Shown here piece by piece: positions 36,945 through 46,776 of a stretch of DNA of 52,565 nt. Position 1 is the stretch's first letter. Each line of letters starts with the position of its first letter. The stretch spans positions 1 to 52,565 of the forward strand of contig JAESUW010000001.1 in assembly GCA_016760525.1 (NCBI GenBank), in the 5' to 3' direction. The stretch is from Labilibaculum sp. (lineage in GTDB: Bacteria; Bacteroidota; Bacteroidia; Bacteroidales; Marinifilaceae). A program made the position numbers and the translations under genes. The notes beneath the pieces are model-generated. The model searched no databases. It saw nothing but the letters and a program-made list of their open reading frames with translations, and was not told the DNA's origin.

Positions 36945-37805
36945 TTAATTTATTCTTTTAGCCCTATACTCACTAGGAGACATACCCGTATTTTTTTTAA
37001 AACATTTGCCAAAAAATGATTGAGAGGGAAAATTCAACTTATAGGTGATTTGTTGTATTGTTAAATCGGTTGATTTTAAAAGTGTTTTAGCTTCCATTAA
37101 TACAAATTTATTTATCCATTTACTAGCCGAAAATCCAGTTCTTTGCTTAATTACTTTAGATAAATATTTGGGGGTAAGATGTAAAATATCTGAATAATAT
37201 TTTACTTTTCTCTGATGATGGTAATCTTTCTGAACTATATTTAAAAAATCGTTTGTCAATAATTTATTCTGGGATTTATTTTCATTATTATCATTAAAAA
37301 ACAAAGCATAGCCCAATCCATAATAATAGGCTTTTATCAAATGTTTTGCACTTTCTATAATTAGTGGATTTTCATTATTTCTGCTTATTTTTTTAATTAT
37401 TGAGCAGAATTCCACCAAAGAATTTAATTCAATTTCTTTCAGGGAAATATAGCTGTTATTAAAAACGGCTAAAAAAGGAGATACCCTATCTTCAATTCCT
37501 AAATTCTCGGTAAATTCATTGGTCATTAAAACTATAGTTCCGTCAAAATCATCACTTACAGCATTAATTTCTACAAAGTGTTTCACCATCATTATGATCA
37601 TACAGGGAGCTTTAGCTATGTATTCTAGTGCATTAATATTATATCTTAATTCTCCTTTTCGACAAATAATTGAAATTGTCTCCTCTATTTTCGCAAGTAC
37701 ATTGATTTCAAAGGAATTACTATTAGCTTCTATTACAGACAACTGATTGTCAATAGAATATTTAGTCTTTTCACTATATATAAAAGGTGAGTTATTGTGA
37801 ATCAT
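36945..37805 (-). CDS. AraC-family transcriptional regulator
   Basis: Cytoplasmic protein of 286 residues. The C-terminal about 100 residues form the two helix-turn-helix AraC domain: YYSDILHLTPKYLSKVIKQ, then ITYKLNFPSQSFFGKCFKK, ending TGMSPSEYRAKRIN. The N-terminal part (about 1-170) is a poorly conserved sensor of cupin type by position, but I recognise no specific ligand motif. It is divergently transcribed from the small outer-membrane protein at 37950, with a 144-nt intergenic region. Regulation of that neighbour, and perhaps of itself or the efflux operon downstream, is the natural inference. Confidence 0.85.
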   Translation of the reverse strand: MIHNNSPFIYSEKTKYSIDNQLSVIEANSNSFEINVLAKIEETISIICRKGELRYNINALEYIAKAPCMIIMMVKHFVEINAVSDDFDGTIVLMTNEFTENLGIEDRVSPFLAVFNNSYISLKEIELNSLVEFCSIIKKISRNNENPLIIESAKHLIKAYYYGLGYALFFNDNNENKSQNKLLTNDFLNIVQKDYHHQRKVKYYSDILHLTPKYLSKVIKQRTGFSASKWINKFVLMEAKTLLKSTDLTIQQITYKLNFPSQSFFGKCFKKNTGMSPSEYRAKRIN

Positions 37806-37949
37806 TTTTTTATTTCAAATTTCAAATGTAATTTTTTAAAACGACTTTTCGTCCAATAGTGTATCTATTTAGACCTTTCTTTACGAATGAATCCGAATTA
37901 GTTTTGTCATGTAAAAATACATTTTTAATAAAAACAAATAGATTTTAAT

Positions 37950-38537
37950 ATGAGAAAAGTAATTTTAATAGTGTTAACCGTTATTTCGACACAAGCATTT
38001 GGGCAAAGTTTTTTGGAAAGGTTTCATTTTGGTATAAAAGCGGGAACTAACTATAGTGATTTTATTGATACAGATTTTGATACGAAAGGCTTAACAGGCT
38101 TTCACGGTGGAGTGATTGTAGCTTTTGACATTTCAGACAGATGGGCTATACAAGAGGATTTTATGTTCTCTATACAAGGGACGAAATTAAAGAATGATTT
38201 ATTTGAAGAAGATGTTAAGATTTCGTACCTAAATGTTCCAATAGTATTGCAGTATCATTCAAAAATGGGTTTGTATATAGAAGCAGGTCCACAGTTTAAT
38301 ATGCTCATTGATGACTATGATGGTTTAGACGATGAAGATTTTGCCGAAAAAATAGATGTTGGAGCAGTTGGTGGAATTGGTTACCATTTTAACAAAGATG
38401 GAGGACTGAAGGGTTTTGGAATAGGTGCTCGCTATTATATTGGGCTGACTAAAGTTTCAGAATTCAACTTTTCTAATTTTGATAATGCAGACTATAAACA
38501 GGGAGTGGTTCAAGTAAGCTTGTTTTACATTTTTTAA
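37950..38537 (+). CDS. PorT-like small outer membrane beta-barrel protein
   Basis: Protein of 195 residues with a signal peptide (ILIVLTVISTQAFGQ). The mature part begins FHFGIKAGTNYSDF and shows alternating strands such as GVIVAFDISDRWAIQEDFMF and GIGYHFNKDGGLKGFGIGARYYIGL, ending in VSLFYIF with an aromatic C-terminus. This is the eight-stranded outer-membrane barrel pattern common in Bacteroidota. No substrate is known. It is divergent from the AraC gene and bounded downstream by a dispersed repeat. Confidence 0.75.
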   Translation: MRKVILIVLTVISTQAFGQSFLERFHFGIKAGTNYSDFIDTDFDTKGLTGFHGGVIVAFDISDRWAIQEDFMFSIQGTKLKNDLFEEDVKISYLNVPIVLQYHSKMGLYIEAGPQFNMLIDDYDGLDDEDFAEKIDVGAVGGIGYHFNKDGGLKGFGIGARYYIGLTKVSEFNFSNFDNADYKQGVVQVSLFYIF

Positions 38538-39232
38538 AAAATTGTAGTAGTACTATCCAATATATATTTATAGAAGGTTCTTTTTGGGTTAAGCTTATTT
38601 TAAAATCATTTTAATGTGAAAATTTAAAATAGTTGCATGAGTTACTTAATAGAAATGAACTGGTCAAATTAGCCACAAGGTTAAAAAAGATACACTGTAG
38701 CCCTGTTACGCTCTAGTTTTTGCTTACCCCGAGGCTACCTGAACCTAAAAGTAAAGCAAGCAATTAGGTTTCCTTTTTTTGACAGCCAAACAAAACACCC
38801 AACGAACGTTCAAATAAACCTTCTTACAGCAAGTTGGCGAGACATCTAAACGGAATATGATCTGTCAATACACAAGTGTGAAAAATAAAATCCTTTAGAT
38901 CTCCCGACTTTGCTCGGGATAAGTCCGACTCACTAATTTTGAAACTAAAATCAGAACCTCACGAAATCAATACAAACGCTCCTATCCTTCTGTTTACATG
39001 CCTCCTACATTACACAAACGCAACTTCCCGTAAAACATGAACGGCAATGTAATGTGGGGAGAATTAAACACACGAAAGATTGTTAATAATTGCATACGTT
39101 AGCGCTTTACAATATCTATCAATATCATAACACCCCCTTATGCTTTATATGTCTTCTGCTTAAACTATAGTGTTGAAAATAAAATACTGACAAAATCCTA
39201 GCAAACTATCATCATTAAAACTAAAACTAAAA
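38538..39232. other. Intergenic region between the small barrel gene and the efflux operon
   Basis: About 695 nt with no gene. It holds repeat copy 2 (38685-38920) and then AT-rich sequence leading to the TolC gene. The last 100 nt probably contain the promoter of the efflux operon, but I see no confident consensus. Confidence 0.4.
38685..38920 (+). repeat. Direct repeat copy 2, right of the AraC/outer-membrane pair
   Basis: Partner of the repeat at 36481-36742, in the same orientation and with the same block order, including GAACCTAAAAGT, CAAATAAACC, AAGTTGGCGAGACATCT and CCCGACTTTGCTCGGGAT. It is shorter by about 25 nt because of small indels. The GC stem CCCGA/TCGGG at its 3' end could act as a terminator for the 37950 gene. 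Confidence 0.65.
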
Positions 39233-40606
39233 ATGTCGTTTATAAAACTAAAACTAATTTGCCTGGCAATCCTGTTCTCTTTTTTTACTTCTCATGCCCA
39301 GGAGAAACAAAAGCTGAATATTAATGACCTGCTGAAATTTGCATTGCAAAACAACTATGATCTTAAAAAGGCACATTTTAACAAAGTCAAAAGTGAATTT
39401 TCCATTAAAGAAACACGGGCCAATGGCTTGCCCAAGGTAGAGGGGGATATTGAATACAAAGATTACTTAAAATTGGCTACCATTATTCTTCCGGGTGCAT
39501 TAGCGGGCACAGACCAGGATATTATCGCTCAATTTGGGAAAAAGTACAATCTGGATGCCTCACTTCAAGTCTCCCAATTGCTCTTTTCTTTAAAATACAT
39601 TAACGGCCTTAAAACCACAAAAAAACTTGCTGAAATCAGAGCACTTGAAGTTGAAAAAGCCGAAAGCGAATTGTACCAATTGCTGCATACCGAATACTAT
39701 AACTTACTGGCAATTTACAAAAACCTGAAAATTATTGAAAGCAATATGGAGTCACTAAAACTGACCCGGCAAAAGATTGCAGCCATGGTTAAAGGTGGAT
39801 TGACTTTACAAACCGATCTGGATAAAATTGATATAAACTATGCCAACCTTGAGGCAAATAAAGAACAAATACGATCGGGTATTACTATTCAAACCAACAA
39901 CCTGAAGTACATCATTGGTATGCAGCCAGATGTTAAATTAGAAATTGACACTGCCGGTTTTAAGAATTTATTCAGAGAAGACTTGTTCCTGGATAAATAC
40001 GCATCCAGCCAATTTGATCCGGACAATTTAATTGACATACAGATTTTAAATAGAAACGTAGAACTAAACGATTACCAAATAAAATCAGCCAAAGCAGAAC
40101 TGACTCCAACTATTTCCCTGTTTGGAAGTTATATGTACCAGGCACAACGCAACAAATTCAATTTTTTCGATGCCAATAAGGATTGGTTTAAGGTAAACGT
40201 AGTTGGCGTAAAGGCTACAATCCCAATTTTCAGTGGTTTTGGGAATAAGGCTAAAATAAGCAGTGCTAAAATTGATAAGGAAATCACATTAAATAACAAG
40301 CGTAAGGCAACAGAAGGATTCAATGTACAGTACCAAAACTCGTTAATGGCTTATCAGTCAAATATAAAAACATGCCTCATTCAGGTTAAAAATGTAGCCC
40401 TCGCAGAGAGAGTTAAAAAACAGGAGAATTTAAAATATGAACAAGGAATTTCTTCTCTGACTGATTTTCTGATTTCTATTGCCGATTACAGAAATGCCCG
40501 GATCAACTACGTTCAAAATTTTATAGCCATGAAAAAATCAGAAATTGATCTTTTAAAAACCCAGGGACTCCTGAGAACATCAATTGATCAAAGTTTACAG
40601 GATTAA
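39233..40606 (+). CDS. TolC-family outer membrane efflux protein
   Basis: Protein of 457 residues with a signal peptide (LAILFSFFTSHAQ). Two homologous halves of long alpha-helices flank short strands, for instance LLKFALQNNYDLKKAHFN near the start and VAYQ-like coiled segments later. The conserved YEQGISSLTDFL motif of TolC proteins lies near residue 400. It forms the outer-membrane duct of a tripartite RND pump with the two following genes. The gap to the adaptor gene is 219 nt and carries a separate leader, so the adaptor and pump may also be expressed independently of it. Confidence 0.9.
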   Translation: MSFIKLKLICLAILFSFFTSHAQEKQKLNINDLLKFALQNNYDLKKAHFNKVKSEFSIKETRANGLPKVEGDIEYKDYLKLATIILPGALAGTDQDIIAQFGKKYNLDASLQVSQLLFSLKYINGLKTTKKLAEIRALEVEKAESELYQLLHTEYYNLLAIYKNLKIIESNMESLKLTRQKIAAMVKGGLTLQTDLDKIDINYANLEANKEQIRSGITIQTNNLKYIIGMQPDVKLEIDTAGFKNLFREDLFLDKYASSQFDPDNLIDIQILNRNVELNDYQIKSAKAELTPTISLFGSYMYQAQRNKFNFFDANKDWFKVNVVGVKATIPIFSGFGNKAKISSAKIDKEITLNNKRKATEGFNVQYQNSLMAYQSNIKTCLIQVKNVALAERVKKQENLKYEQGISSLTDFLISIADYRNARINYVQNFIAMKKSEIDLLKTQGLLRTSIDQSLQD

Positions 40607-40722
40607 AAATTAGTATTCCCAGAGAGAAATAATTGCGTTTACTACAGACAATAAAGAAAATTACAGACCAGTAAACCAATAAGGCTGTTGGTTTATAAAC
40701 TATTAATGGATAAACACCAAAA

Positions 40723-40825
40723 GAAATGAAACGTCCATAATTAAATAATTATTAACTCACACACGAGCATGATTATTTAATTCATGGTAAGTTCCATCTG
40801 ACAACTAAAAAAAAAATATAAACAG
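40723..40825 (+). promoter_or_regulatory. Leader shared with the GH2 beta-glucuronidase gene (copy B)
   Basis: Contains GAAATGAAAC, AATTATTAACTCACACACG, CATGATTATTTAATTCATG, TAAGTTCCATCTGAC and AATATAAACAGATGAAA, matching the leader at 27732-27828 with the same 24-nt spacing to the ATG. It lies between TolC and adaptor genes of the same efflux operon, an unusual place for a full leader. Confidence 0.75.
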
Positions 40826-41890
40826 ATGAAAAAACCAATCAAAATAGCAGTTTACACCCTTGTATCCCTTGCCATTTGCATTTTAGTATCTCTTCAACTA
40901 AAGAGCAATAAAGAATCAAATGCCCAGGTAGCTCAAATGGCAGACATAAGTGGAGAATTCTACCCGGTAAAAGCTCAGCTTATTAAAGAAACAAAGCTGA
41001 CAACTAAAATTACAACTACCGGCTTTCTTGAATCTGAAACGGATCTTGTTGTATTGTCTGAAACCCGGGGAACAATTAAGGCAATTTACAAGAATAAAGG
41101 CAATTATGTGAGTGCCGGCGAAGTAATTGCCAGAGTTGATGACGAATTATTGGAAGCTCAACTATCAGCAACTAAAGCTGCTTACGAGCAAGTTCAAAAA
41201 GAAGAAAAACGTTTTGCAAAGTTGCTGGCAGAAAATGCAGTCCCAAGCCAGCAATACGAAGAAATTAAATTAAATCTGGAAACCACCAGAGCGCAGTACA
41301 TCACAGCAAGACGTCAACTGGAAGATACGAAAATTAAAGCTCCTGTGTCTGGTTATATCGAAGAGAAATTTATAGAGATTGGACAATTTATTGGTAGTGG
41401 AGATGAAATCTGCAACATCATAGATCCCAAGAATCTGAAACTGAAAATTTTTATTTCTGAACACAACTATAAAAACATTAAGCTTGGTCAGAAAATAGAG
41501 ATTAACTCTTCGGTATATCCTGAAAATCAATTTGAAGGAAAAGTTTCTTTTTTAAGTAAAAAAGCAGGAGCAGGCAATTCTTTTGATGCTGAAATTAAAA
41601 TTAAGAACACCCAAAACCTGTTAAAACCAGGAATGTTCGTTTCTGCCAATATTATGTCGGAACATGATGATGAAGGCATTTACATTCCCCGCAAGGCTGT
41701 TAACGGTTCCCTTAAAGATGCATGTGTTTATACCATTGTTAAGGGTAAAGCTGTAGTAAGAAAGATAACTATTGGCAATGCCATTGACAAGCAGGTACAG
41801 GTGTTGAACGGCTTAAAACCCGGAGACAAATTAATTGTAGAAGGGAACTACAGCATTTTCGATGGTGCTGTAATTAAAGTTATCGACTAA
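40826..41890 (+). CDS. RND efflux periplasmic adaptor (HlyD/MFP family)
   Basis: Protein of 354 residues with one N-terminal membrane-anchor or signal segment (IAVYTLVSLAICILVSL). It has the lipoyl halves (GTIKAIYKNKGNYVSAGEVIARVDDELL and IKAPVSGYIEEKF), a short helical hairpin between them (about 115-155), and the beta-barrel and membrane-proximal domains (KPGMFVSANI, LKPGDKLIVEG). It bridges the TolC duct and the inner-membrane pump encoded 42 nt downstream. Its leader is shared with a beta-glucuronidase gene, which suggests co-regulation with glycan degradation. Confidence 0.9.
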   Translation: MKKPIKIAVYTLVSLAICILVSLQLKSNKESNAQVAQMADISGEFYPVKAQLIKETKLTTKITTTGFLESETDLVVLSETRGTIKAIYKNKGNYVSAGEVIARVDDELLEAQLSATKAAYEQVQKEEKRFAKLLAENAVPSQQYEEIKLNLETTRAQYITARRQLEDTKIKAPVSGYIEEKFIEIGQFIGSGDEICNIIDPKNLKLKIFISEHNYKNIKLGQKIEINSSVYPENQFEGKVSFLSKKAGAGNSFDAEIKIKNTQNLLKPGMFVSANIMSEHDDEGIYIPRKAVNGSLKDACVYTIVKGKAVVRKITIGNAIDKQVQVLNGLKPGDKLIVEGNYSIFDGAVIKVID

Positions 41891-41932
41891 TCAAATGGTG
41901 TGTAATTGTACTAATTTAAAAAAGGAAATTCA

Positions 41933-44900
41933 ATGAAACTAGTAAGTTTATCTATAAAAAGAAGTACTGTCCCCATTGTGTTATTCACAATCCTGATTTT
42001 ACTTGGCTTGTTCTCTGCAACAAAAATAAAATATGCCTTGATGCCGGAAATTACAACGGCAACAATTGTAATTACAACCATTTATCCCGGTGCAGGGCCA
42101 CACGAGGTAGAACAATCGGTAACTATTCCCATTGAAGATGCCGTAGCCTCGATGGAAGGAATTGAAGAAATAGAATCTACTTCTATTGAGAACCTTTCCA
42201 TTGTAACATTATCGCTGGCAATGGATGCGAACACTGATGTTGCGGTACAACAGGCAACTCAAAAAACAAACAGTATCCTGTCTCAACTTCCGGAAGACAT
42301 ACAAACGCCTTCAATCGATAAATTTGATTTGAACACCTTACCGATCTTCATTGCGGGTGTTAACAGCAATCTTTCCGAAACTGATTTTTTTAAGTTAGTT
42401 GACGATAGGATCAAACCAAATCTGGCTAGTATCCCTGGTGTTTCAAGGGTTGATTTGATTGGAGGTCTGGATCGGGAAATTAAAATTATGTTGGATCCGA
42501 ACAAATTGGAAGCCTATAATCTGAATTTGCTTGAGGTAACCCAAATGATTGAATATGCCAATATGGAATTTCCGACCGGTAAACTGAAAACCAAAACAAA
42601 CGAGATGACCATTCGTCTCTCCGGTAAAATCCGTTCGATTGAAGAATTAAAAGAAATTATTGTAGGTGGTTCCAAAGATGGTGGCATTGTAAAACTTAGT
42701 GATATTGCTGATGTTTATGACGGCATAAAAGATCCTGACAACATTACAAGAATTGACGGACAGGAGACAATTGGAATAGAGATTAGTAAGCAAAAAGAGG
42801 CAAACTCGGTTGATGTAGCAAAATTAATCAAACAACAATTTGCTGAACTTGAAGCCAACTACGCCAAATATGATTTAAAATTTCAAATTGCTGACGACCA
42901 ATCGCGATTTACGATACAAGCGGCTGAAGCTGTATTTCACGACCTAATCCTGGCCATTATCCTTGTCTCCTTTATCATGTTGATATTTCTGCACAGTATG
43001 CGGAACTCAATTTTCGTATTGGTAGCCATTCCAACATCATTGATTTCAACCTTTACAGCCATGTACCTGTTCGGATTCTCATTCGACCTGATCAGTTTAA
43101 CATCTCTTTCTTTGGTCGTAGGTTCATTGGTTGATGATGCCATAGTGGTTATTGAAAATATCTACCGTCACATGGAAATGGGAAAAAAACGGGTTCAGGC
43201 ATCTTATCTGGCTGTAAAAGAATTAGGAATGACCGTTACAGCAATTACACTGGTACTTGTTGCGGTATTCTTACCCATTGCATTTGTAACAGGTATTGTG
43301 GGTGATATTTTGCGTGAATACGCGGTAACCATTGTTATTTCAATGCTGATCAGCCTGTTGGTTTCGTTTACACTTGTGCCTTGGATGACTTCCAGATGGG
43401 CTAAACTGGCTACTCCTAAGCAAAACATCACAGGCAAAATCCTGAATGTATTTGAACGTGGAATTGATGGACTGAACGCATGGATTCTAAGGTGGATGCA
43501 CTGGTCATTGAAAAACAAAGCCATTACCCTGATTGCTGCAACGGTCATGTTCTTCGGAACCTTTATGCTTTTTCCTGCCGGATACATTGGTGGTGAATTT
43601 GTTCCTGCAGGTGATAGAGGTTCTTTCATCTTACGTCTGGAATTTCCGCATGATATCAGTCTGGCAGCAAACAACACCACCACACATACTGTGGAGAATT
43701 ATTTGAGAAGCCTTCCTGAAGTTGATATGGTTTACACTACCGTGGGTAAAAAATCAGGTATTATCAGTACGACTGCAACTCCATATTTTACAGAAATTTC
43801 GGTCAATCTTAGCCCAAAAGACCAACGCACGGTATCCACCAATATATTTGCCCGAAAGGTGCGTGCAAAGCTCGAAGAAATGATTATCGGTGTGAAAATT
43901 AAGGCTGTCTCTGTAAATATTATGGGGAACGAAGACATACCGCTTAAATATTACATTGTCGGACAGGATATTGACAGTGTCATGCTTTATTCGCAACAAG
44001 TGCTAAACTGTATGAAATCAATCGAAGGTACTGTGGAAACTGAGTTGAGTGTTGATCAAAACAATCCGGAATATAACATCTCTGTTAACCGTGATAAAAT
44101 GACCAGGCTGGGCTTAAACCTTGCTACGGTTGGAGCTGTTTTAAGAACCTCATTTGCCGGAAACACCGACAATAAATTTCGTGATGGAGAAAAGGAATAT
44201 GATATCAATATTCAGCTTAACCAAGCAGACCGAAGAGACAAAAAGGATCTGGAAAATATTTCGTTTGTGTCGATGAGTACCGGTCAACGAATTAAATTAT
44301 CTCAATTTGCGGCAGTAAAAGAAGGAAATGGGCCTTCGCGTCTTGAACGTTACAATCGTAACCCTTCTGTTCAGTTAACCAGTCAGGTTCTAGGGGTTTC
44401 TCAAAGTAAAATTCAAACTGAATTCTCGACGAAACTGGCAGAACTAAATGCACCAGAATCAACAAAAATAACAACATCCAAACAAACCAAGTTGATGGCT
44501 GAATCATTTGCAGATCTGGGATTGGCATTTTTGGCTTCTATTTTATCTGTTTACCTGATTATGGTTGTTTTGTACAACAACTGGATTGATCCTCTTGTTG
44601 TGATGTTCTCCATCCCCTTGTCCATTACCGGAGCTCTTTGGGCATTGGCGTTGACGAATTTCACCCTTAACATCTTCTCCATTCTGGGTATTGTAATGCT
44701 TGTTGGTTTGGTGGCCAAAAATGCCATTTTGATTGTTGACTTTGCCAACGAACTCATAGGTGGAGGTAAAGAATTGGTTGAATCGATCTCAGAAGCGGTA
44801 AGGTTGCGTTTTCGCCCTATTTTAATGACCAACGTTTCGATGATCATCGGCTTGATTCCTTTGGCACTCTCTCAAAGTGAAGGTGCTGAATGGAAAAACG

Positions 44901-45043
44901 GTATTGGCTGGACTTTGATTGGTGGTTTGACTGTATCCATGTTCCTTTCAATGATTATTGTGCCGGTAGTATATTACATGGCTAAAAAACTGCAACAAAA
45001 AATGGGTTTCAGTTCAAAAAATGAGATCGTATTAGAAGACTGA
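41933..45043 (+). CDS. RND-family inner membrane efflux pump (HAE-type)
   Basis: Protein of 1036 residues, the usual AcrB-like length. It starts with a membrane helix (STVPIVLFTILILLGLFSA) and a porter segment YPGAGPHEVEQSV. The transmembrane block follows (DLILAILVSFIMLIFLH-like, VGSLVDDAIVVIENIYRHME), whose paired acidic residues in GSLVDDAIV serve proton relay. The second half repeats this with VGLVAKNAILIVDFANEL. It uses the proton gradient to expel hydrophobic or amphiphilic compounds; the cargo is unknown. A terminator follows at 45061-45109. Confidence 0.9.
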   Translation: MKLVSLSIKRSTVPIVLFTILILLGLFSATKIKYALMPEITTATIVITTIYPGAGPHEVEQSVTIPIEDAVASMEGIEEIESTSIENLSIVTLSLAMDANTDVAVQQATQKTNSILSQLPEDIQTPSIDKFDLNTLPIFIAGVNSNLSETDFFKLVDDRIKPNLASIPGVSRVDLIGGLDREIKIMLDPNKLEAYNLNLLEVTQMIEYANMEFPTGKLKTKTNEMTIRLSGKIRSIEELKEIIVGGSKDGGIVKLSDIADVYDGIKDPDNITRIDGQETIGIEISKQKEANSVDVAKLIKQQFAELEANYAKYDLKFQIADDQSRFTIQAAEAVFHDLILAIILVSFIMLIFLHSMRNSIFVLVAIPTSLISTFTAMYLFGFSFDLISLTSLSLVVGSLVDDAIVVIENIYRHMEMGKKRVQASYLAVKELGMTVTAITLVLVAVFLPIAFVTGIVGDILREYAVTIVISMLISLLVSFTLVPWMTSRWAKLATPKQNITGKILNVFERGIDGLNAWILRWMHWSLKNKAITLIAATVMFFGTFMLFPAGYIGGEFVPAGDRGSFILRLEFPHDISLAANNTTTHTVENYLRSLPEVDMVYTTVGKKSGIISTTATPYFTEISVNLSPKDQRTVSTNIFARKVRAKLEEMIIGVKIKAVSVNIMGNEDIPLKYYIVGQDIDSVMLYSQQVLNCMKSIEGTVETELSVDQNNPEYNISVNRDKMTRLGLNLATVGAVLRTSFAGNTDNKFRDGEKEYDINIQLNQADRRDKKDLENISFVSMSTGQRIKLSQFAAVKEGNGPSRLERYNRNPSVQLTSQVLGVSQSKIQTEFSTKLAELNAPESTKITTSKQTKLMAESFADLGLAFLASILSVYLIMVVLYNNWIDPLVVMFSIPLSITGALWALALTNFTLNIFSILGIVMLVGLVAKNAILIVDFANELIGGGKELVESISEAVRLRFRPILMTNVSMIIGLIPLALSQSEGAEWKNGIGWTLIGGLTVSMFLSMIIVPVVYYMAKKLQQKMGFSSKNEIVLED

Positions 45044-45370
45044 TACTCTTAAGCAATATTAAAATGCAGCCTGAAGTTATCTTAGTAAAGACTTTCAGAC
45101 TGCATTTTTATACAATAGATTCTTTGATTTCCCATTGGTTTTTGTTCCTTTTTATTCCCGGGATACCATTATGAATGAAAATAATTTTCTGGACTTCTTG
45201 CTTTTTAATGTAAACTAGATTTCTTCTGCTTAACCAATAAAAGTATACATAGCCATAAAAGAAAGAATGGCACACTAAAAAAGTAAAATTATTTACTGTC
45301 AGTTTTTATATCATTTCTGGGTGTTAGGGCTATTTTATAGCTAAAGTGTCTTTGTGATGACAAAATAATC
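45044..45370. other. Intergenic region between convergent pump and regulator genes
   Basis: This 327-nt AT-rich gap has no gene. The pump gene and the NrtR-like gene converge here. Only the terminator at 45061-45109 is recognisable. Confidence 0.4.
45061..45109 (+). terminator. Rho-independent terminator of the efflux operon
   Basis: AAAATGCAG/CTGCATTTT and CTGAAG/CTTTCAG form a long stem with one mismatch and one bulge, followed by a T-run. It starts 17 nt after the stop codon of the pump gene. Confidence 0.8.
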
Positions 45371-46132
45371 TCATTGAATATTTTTAAAGCGATATAAATA
45401 AGGTGCTTTGTGCGACTCGCCACTATATTTTTTATCCAGCCTTTCCAGTATGTTTAAACTTAACATTTTTCGTTGAAAATTGGTTCTGGTAAATTCTCGT
45501 TGAAATACGGCTTCATATAGTTTTTGCAGTTCGCCCATAGTAAAAGTTTCATTCATCAAATTATAGGAAACTAATTTTCGATCCATATCTAATTGTAACT
45601 TGGAAATTGCTTTTTCAATAATCAATTTATGATCATACATGAGCTCAGGAAGTTTTTGAACAGATCTCCATTTTACTTCACTAACAAAAAAGTCGTTTCC
45701 TTTAGGGTTTACCTTAGCTGCATCAATCAGTGAATAATAGCAAATAGAAATTCTCCGTTGGTTCATCAGATTGTTATCAGGTAGTACAATACCCATTTTC
45801 TTTAATGTTTCATTGTATATGTCTTCATTTGGATTTTCAACATTTCCAGTTGTCGTGAATTGTTCTATATATAACTTACTCAGGTCAGTTCTTTTCTTTA
45901 AAATACGTAACGATGCGTCATCAATTTTTTCATTTTTCAAAACAAATCCCCCGGGAAGTGAAAAATATTGGGTATCTCCAAAACGAAGTAATAGAACATT
46001 AAGATTGTCATTATTAAAACTGAAAATTACGGTATAAATACTTATATGAGGTAAACATTTTTTAGTATGTTCCAGGAATTTTCTTAATTCTTCTTGTATA
46101 TTTTTTATATCAATATTTTGAATGGAACTCAT
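45371..46132 (-). CDS. NrtR-like regulator with degenerate Nudix domain and winged helix
   Basis: Protein of 253 residues. The N-terminal about 150 residues form a Nudix fold (VIFSFNNDNLNVLLLRFG, YFSLPGGFVLKNEKIDDASLRIL). The Nudix box is missing the REXXEE acidic cluster that binds metal, so hydrolase activity is unlikely. The C-terminal part (about 175-250) resembles the winged helix of NrtR-type regulators (FTMGELQKLYEAVFQREFTRTNFQRKML). In Bacteroidota, such proteins control sugar catabolic genes, including arabinose regulators. It is divergent from the receptor copy at 46891, and a 12-bp perfect palindrome lies between them. The inducer cannot be read from sequence. Confidence 0.75.
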   Translation of the reverse strand: MSSIQNIDIKNIQEELRKFLEHTKKCLPHISIYTVIFSFNNDNLNVLLLRFGDTQYFSLPGGFVLKNEKIDDASLRILKKRTDLSKLYIEQFTTTGNVENPNEDIYNETLKKMGIVLPDNNLMNQRRISICYYSLIDAAKVNPKGNDFFVSEVKWRSVQKLPELMYDHKLIIEKAISKLQLDMDRKLVSYNLMNETFTMGELQKLYEAVFQREFTRTNFQRKMLSLNILERLDKKYSGESHKAPYLYRFKNIQ

Positions 46133-46568
46133 TAGAATTAATTATAAATTTTGTGCAAATTTAATAAAAATGGAAGTAAGACAACAATAATTTGTCCCCA
46201 AAGAGTACGACTAATGCATTTAGCAATTATATCATCTATTAAAAGTTTGGGCAATTTGTAGGTCAAGGCAGTCGCATTAAAAATTACTACTTCTTTTCTG
46301 AACCCGGGAAAAAAAATGTGGCTTCGCAGCTTTCCCTGCTCAAACTTATTTTCTTATTTATTTTGTCTCTATGAATTTTTCACTCCCGAAAAGTATGTAT
46401 AAAGACAACTGTTATCATAATACCATAGAATTTTCTATTTTTTTTATAACACTCAAAAATATAATGCTATTGTTGTGAATATAGTGTTCCTCTGATCACA
46501 AAGGTAATATTTAAAAATGTTATTGCCCTGAAAAATGAGTTTTTTTGGAAAAATGAAATGAAATGTTT

Positions 46569-46595
46569 ACTATTGTATCACAATGATACAATAGT
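46569..46595. promoter_or_regulatory. Perfect palindrome, candidate operator
   Basis: Arms ACTATTGTATCA (46569-46580) and TGATACAATAGT (46584-46595) are perfect reverse complements around CAA. The length and symmetry suit a dimeric regulator. It lies about 440 nt from the start of the NrtR-like gene and about 295 nt upstream of the receptor gene. No second copy was seen in the window. Confidence 0.6.
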
Positions 46596-46776
46596 GGACG
46601 TTTCTTACTGCAGTCCCTTTATTCTTTATAATATGCAATCGATGGTGTTGCTCAGATGGACTAGAGGAGAATTATTTGAAAAATGAGTATAGCAATCGAT
46701 TTAAAAAACAGATTTCGGTGTTTTTTGCGAAGTAACATCGGGTTCCTTTATAGAAAAGAGAGTTATTAATAAACTT

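Noticed and set aside
36481-38920. Insertion sequence or composite transposon
   Set aside because: The direct repeats contain no transposase, no terminal inverted repeats and no target-site duplication that I could see.
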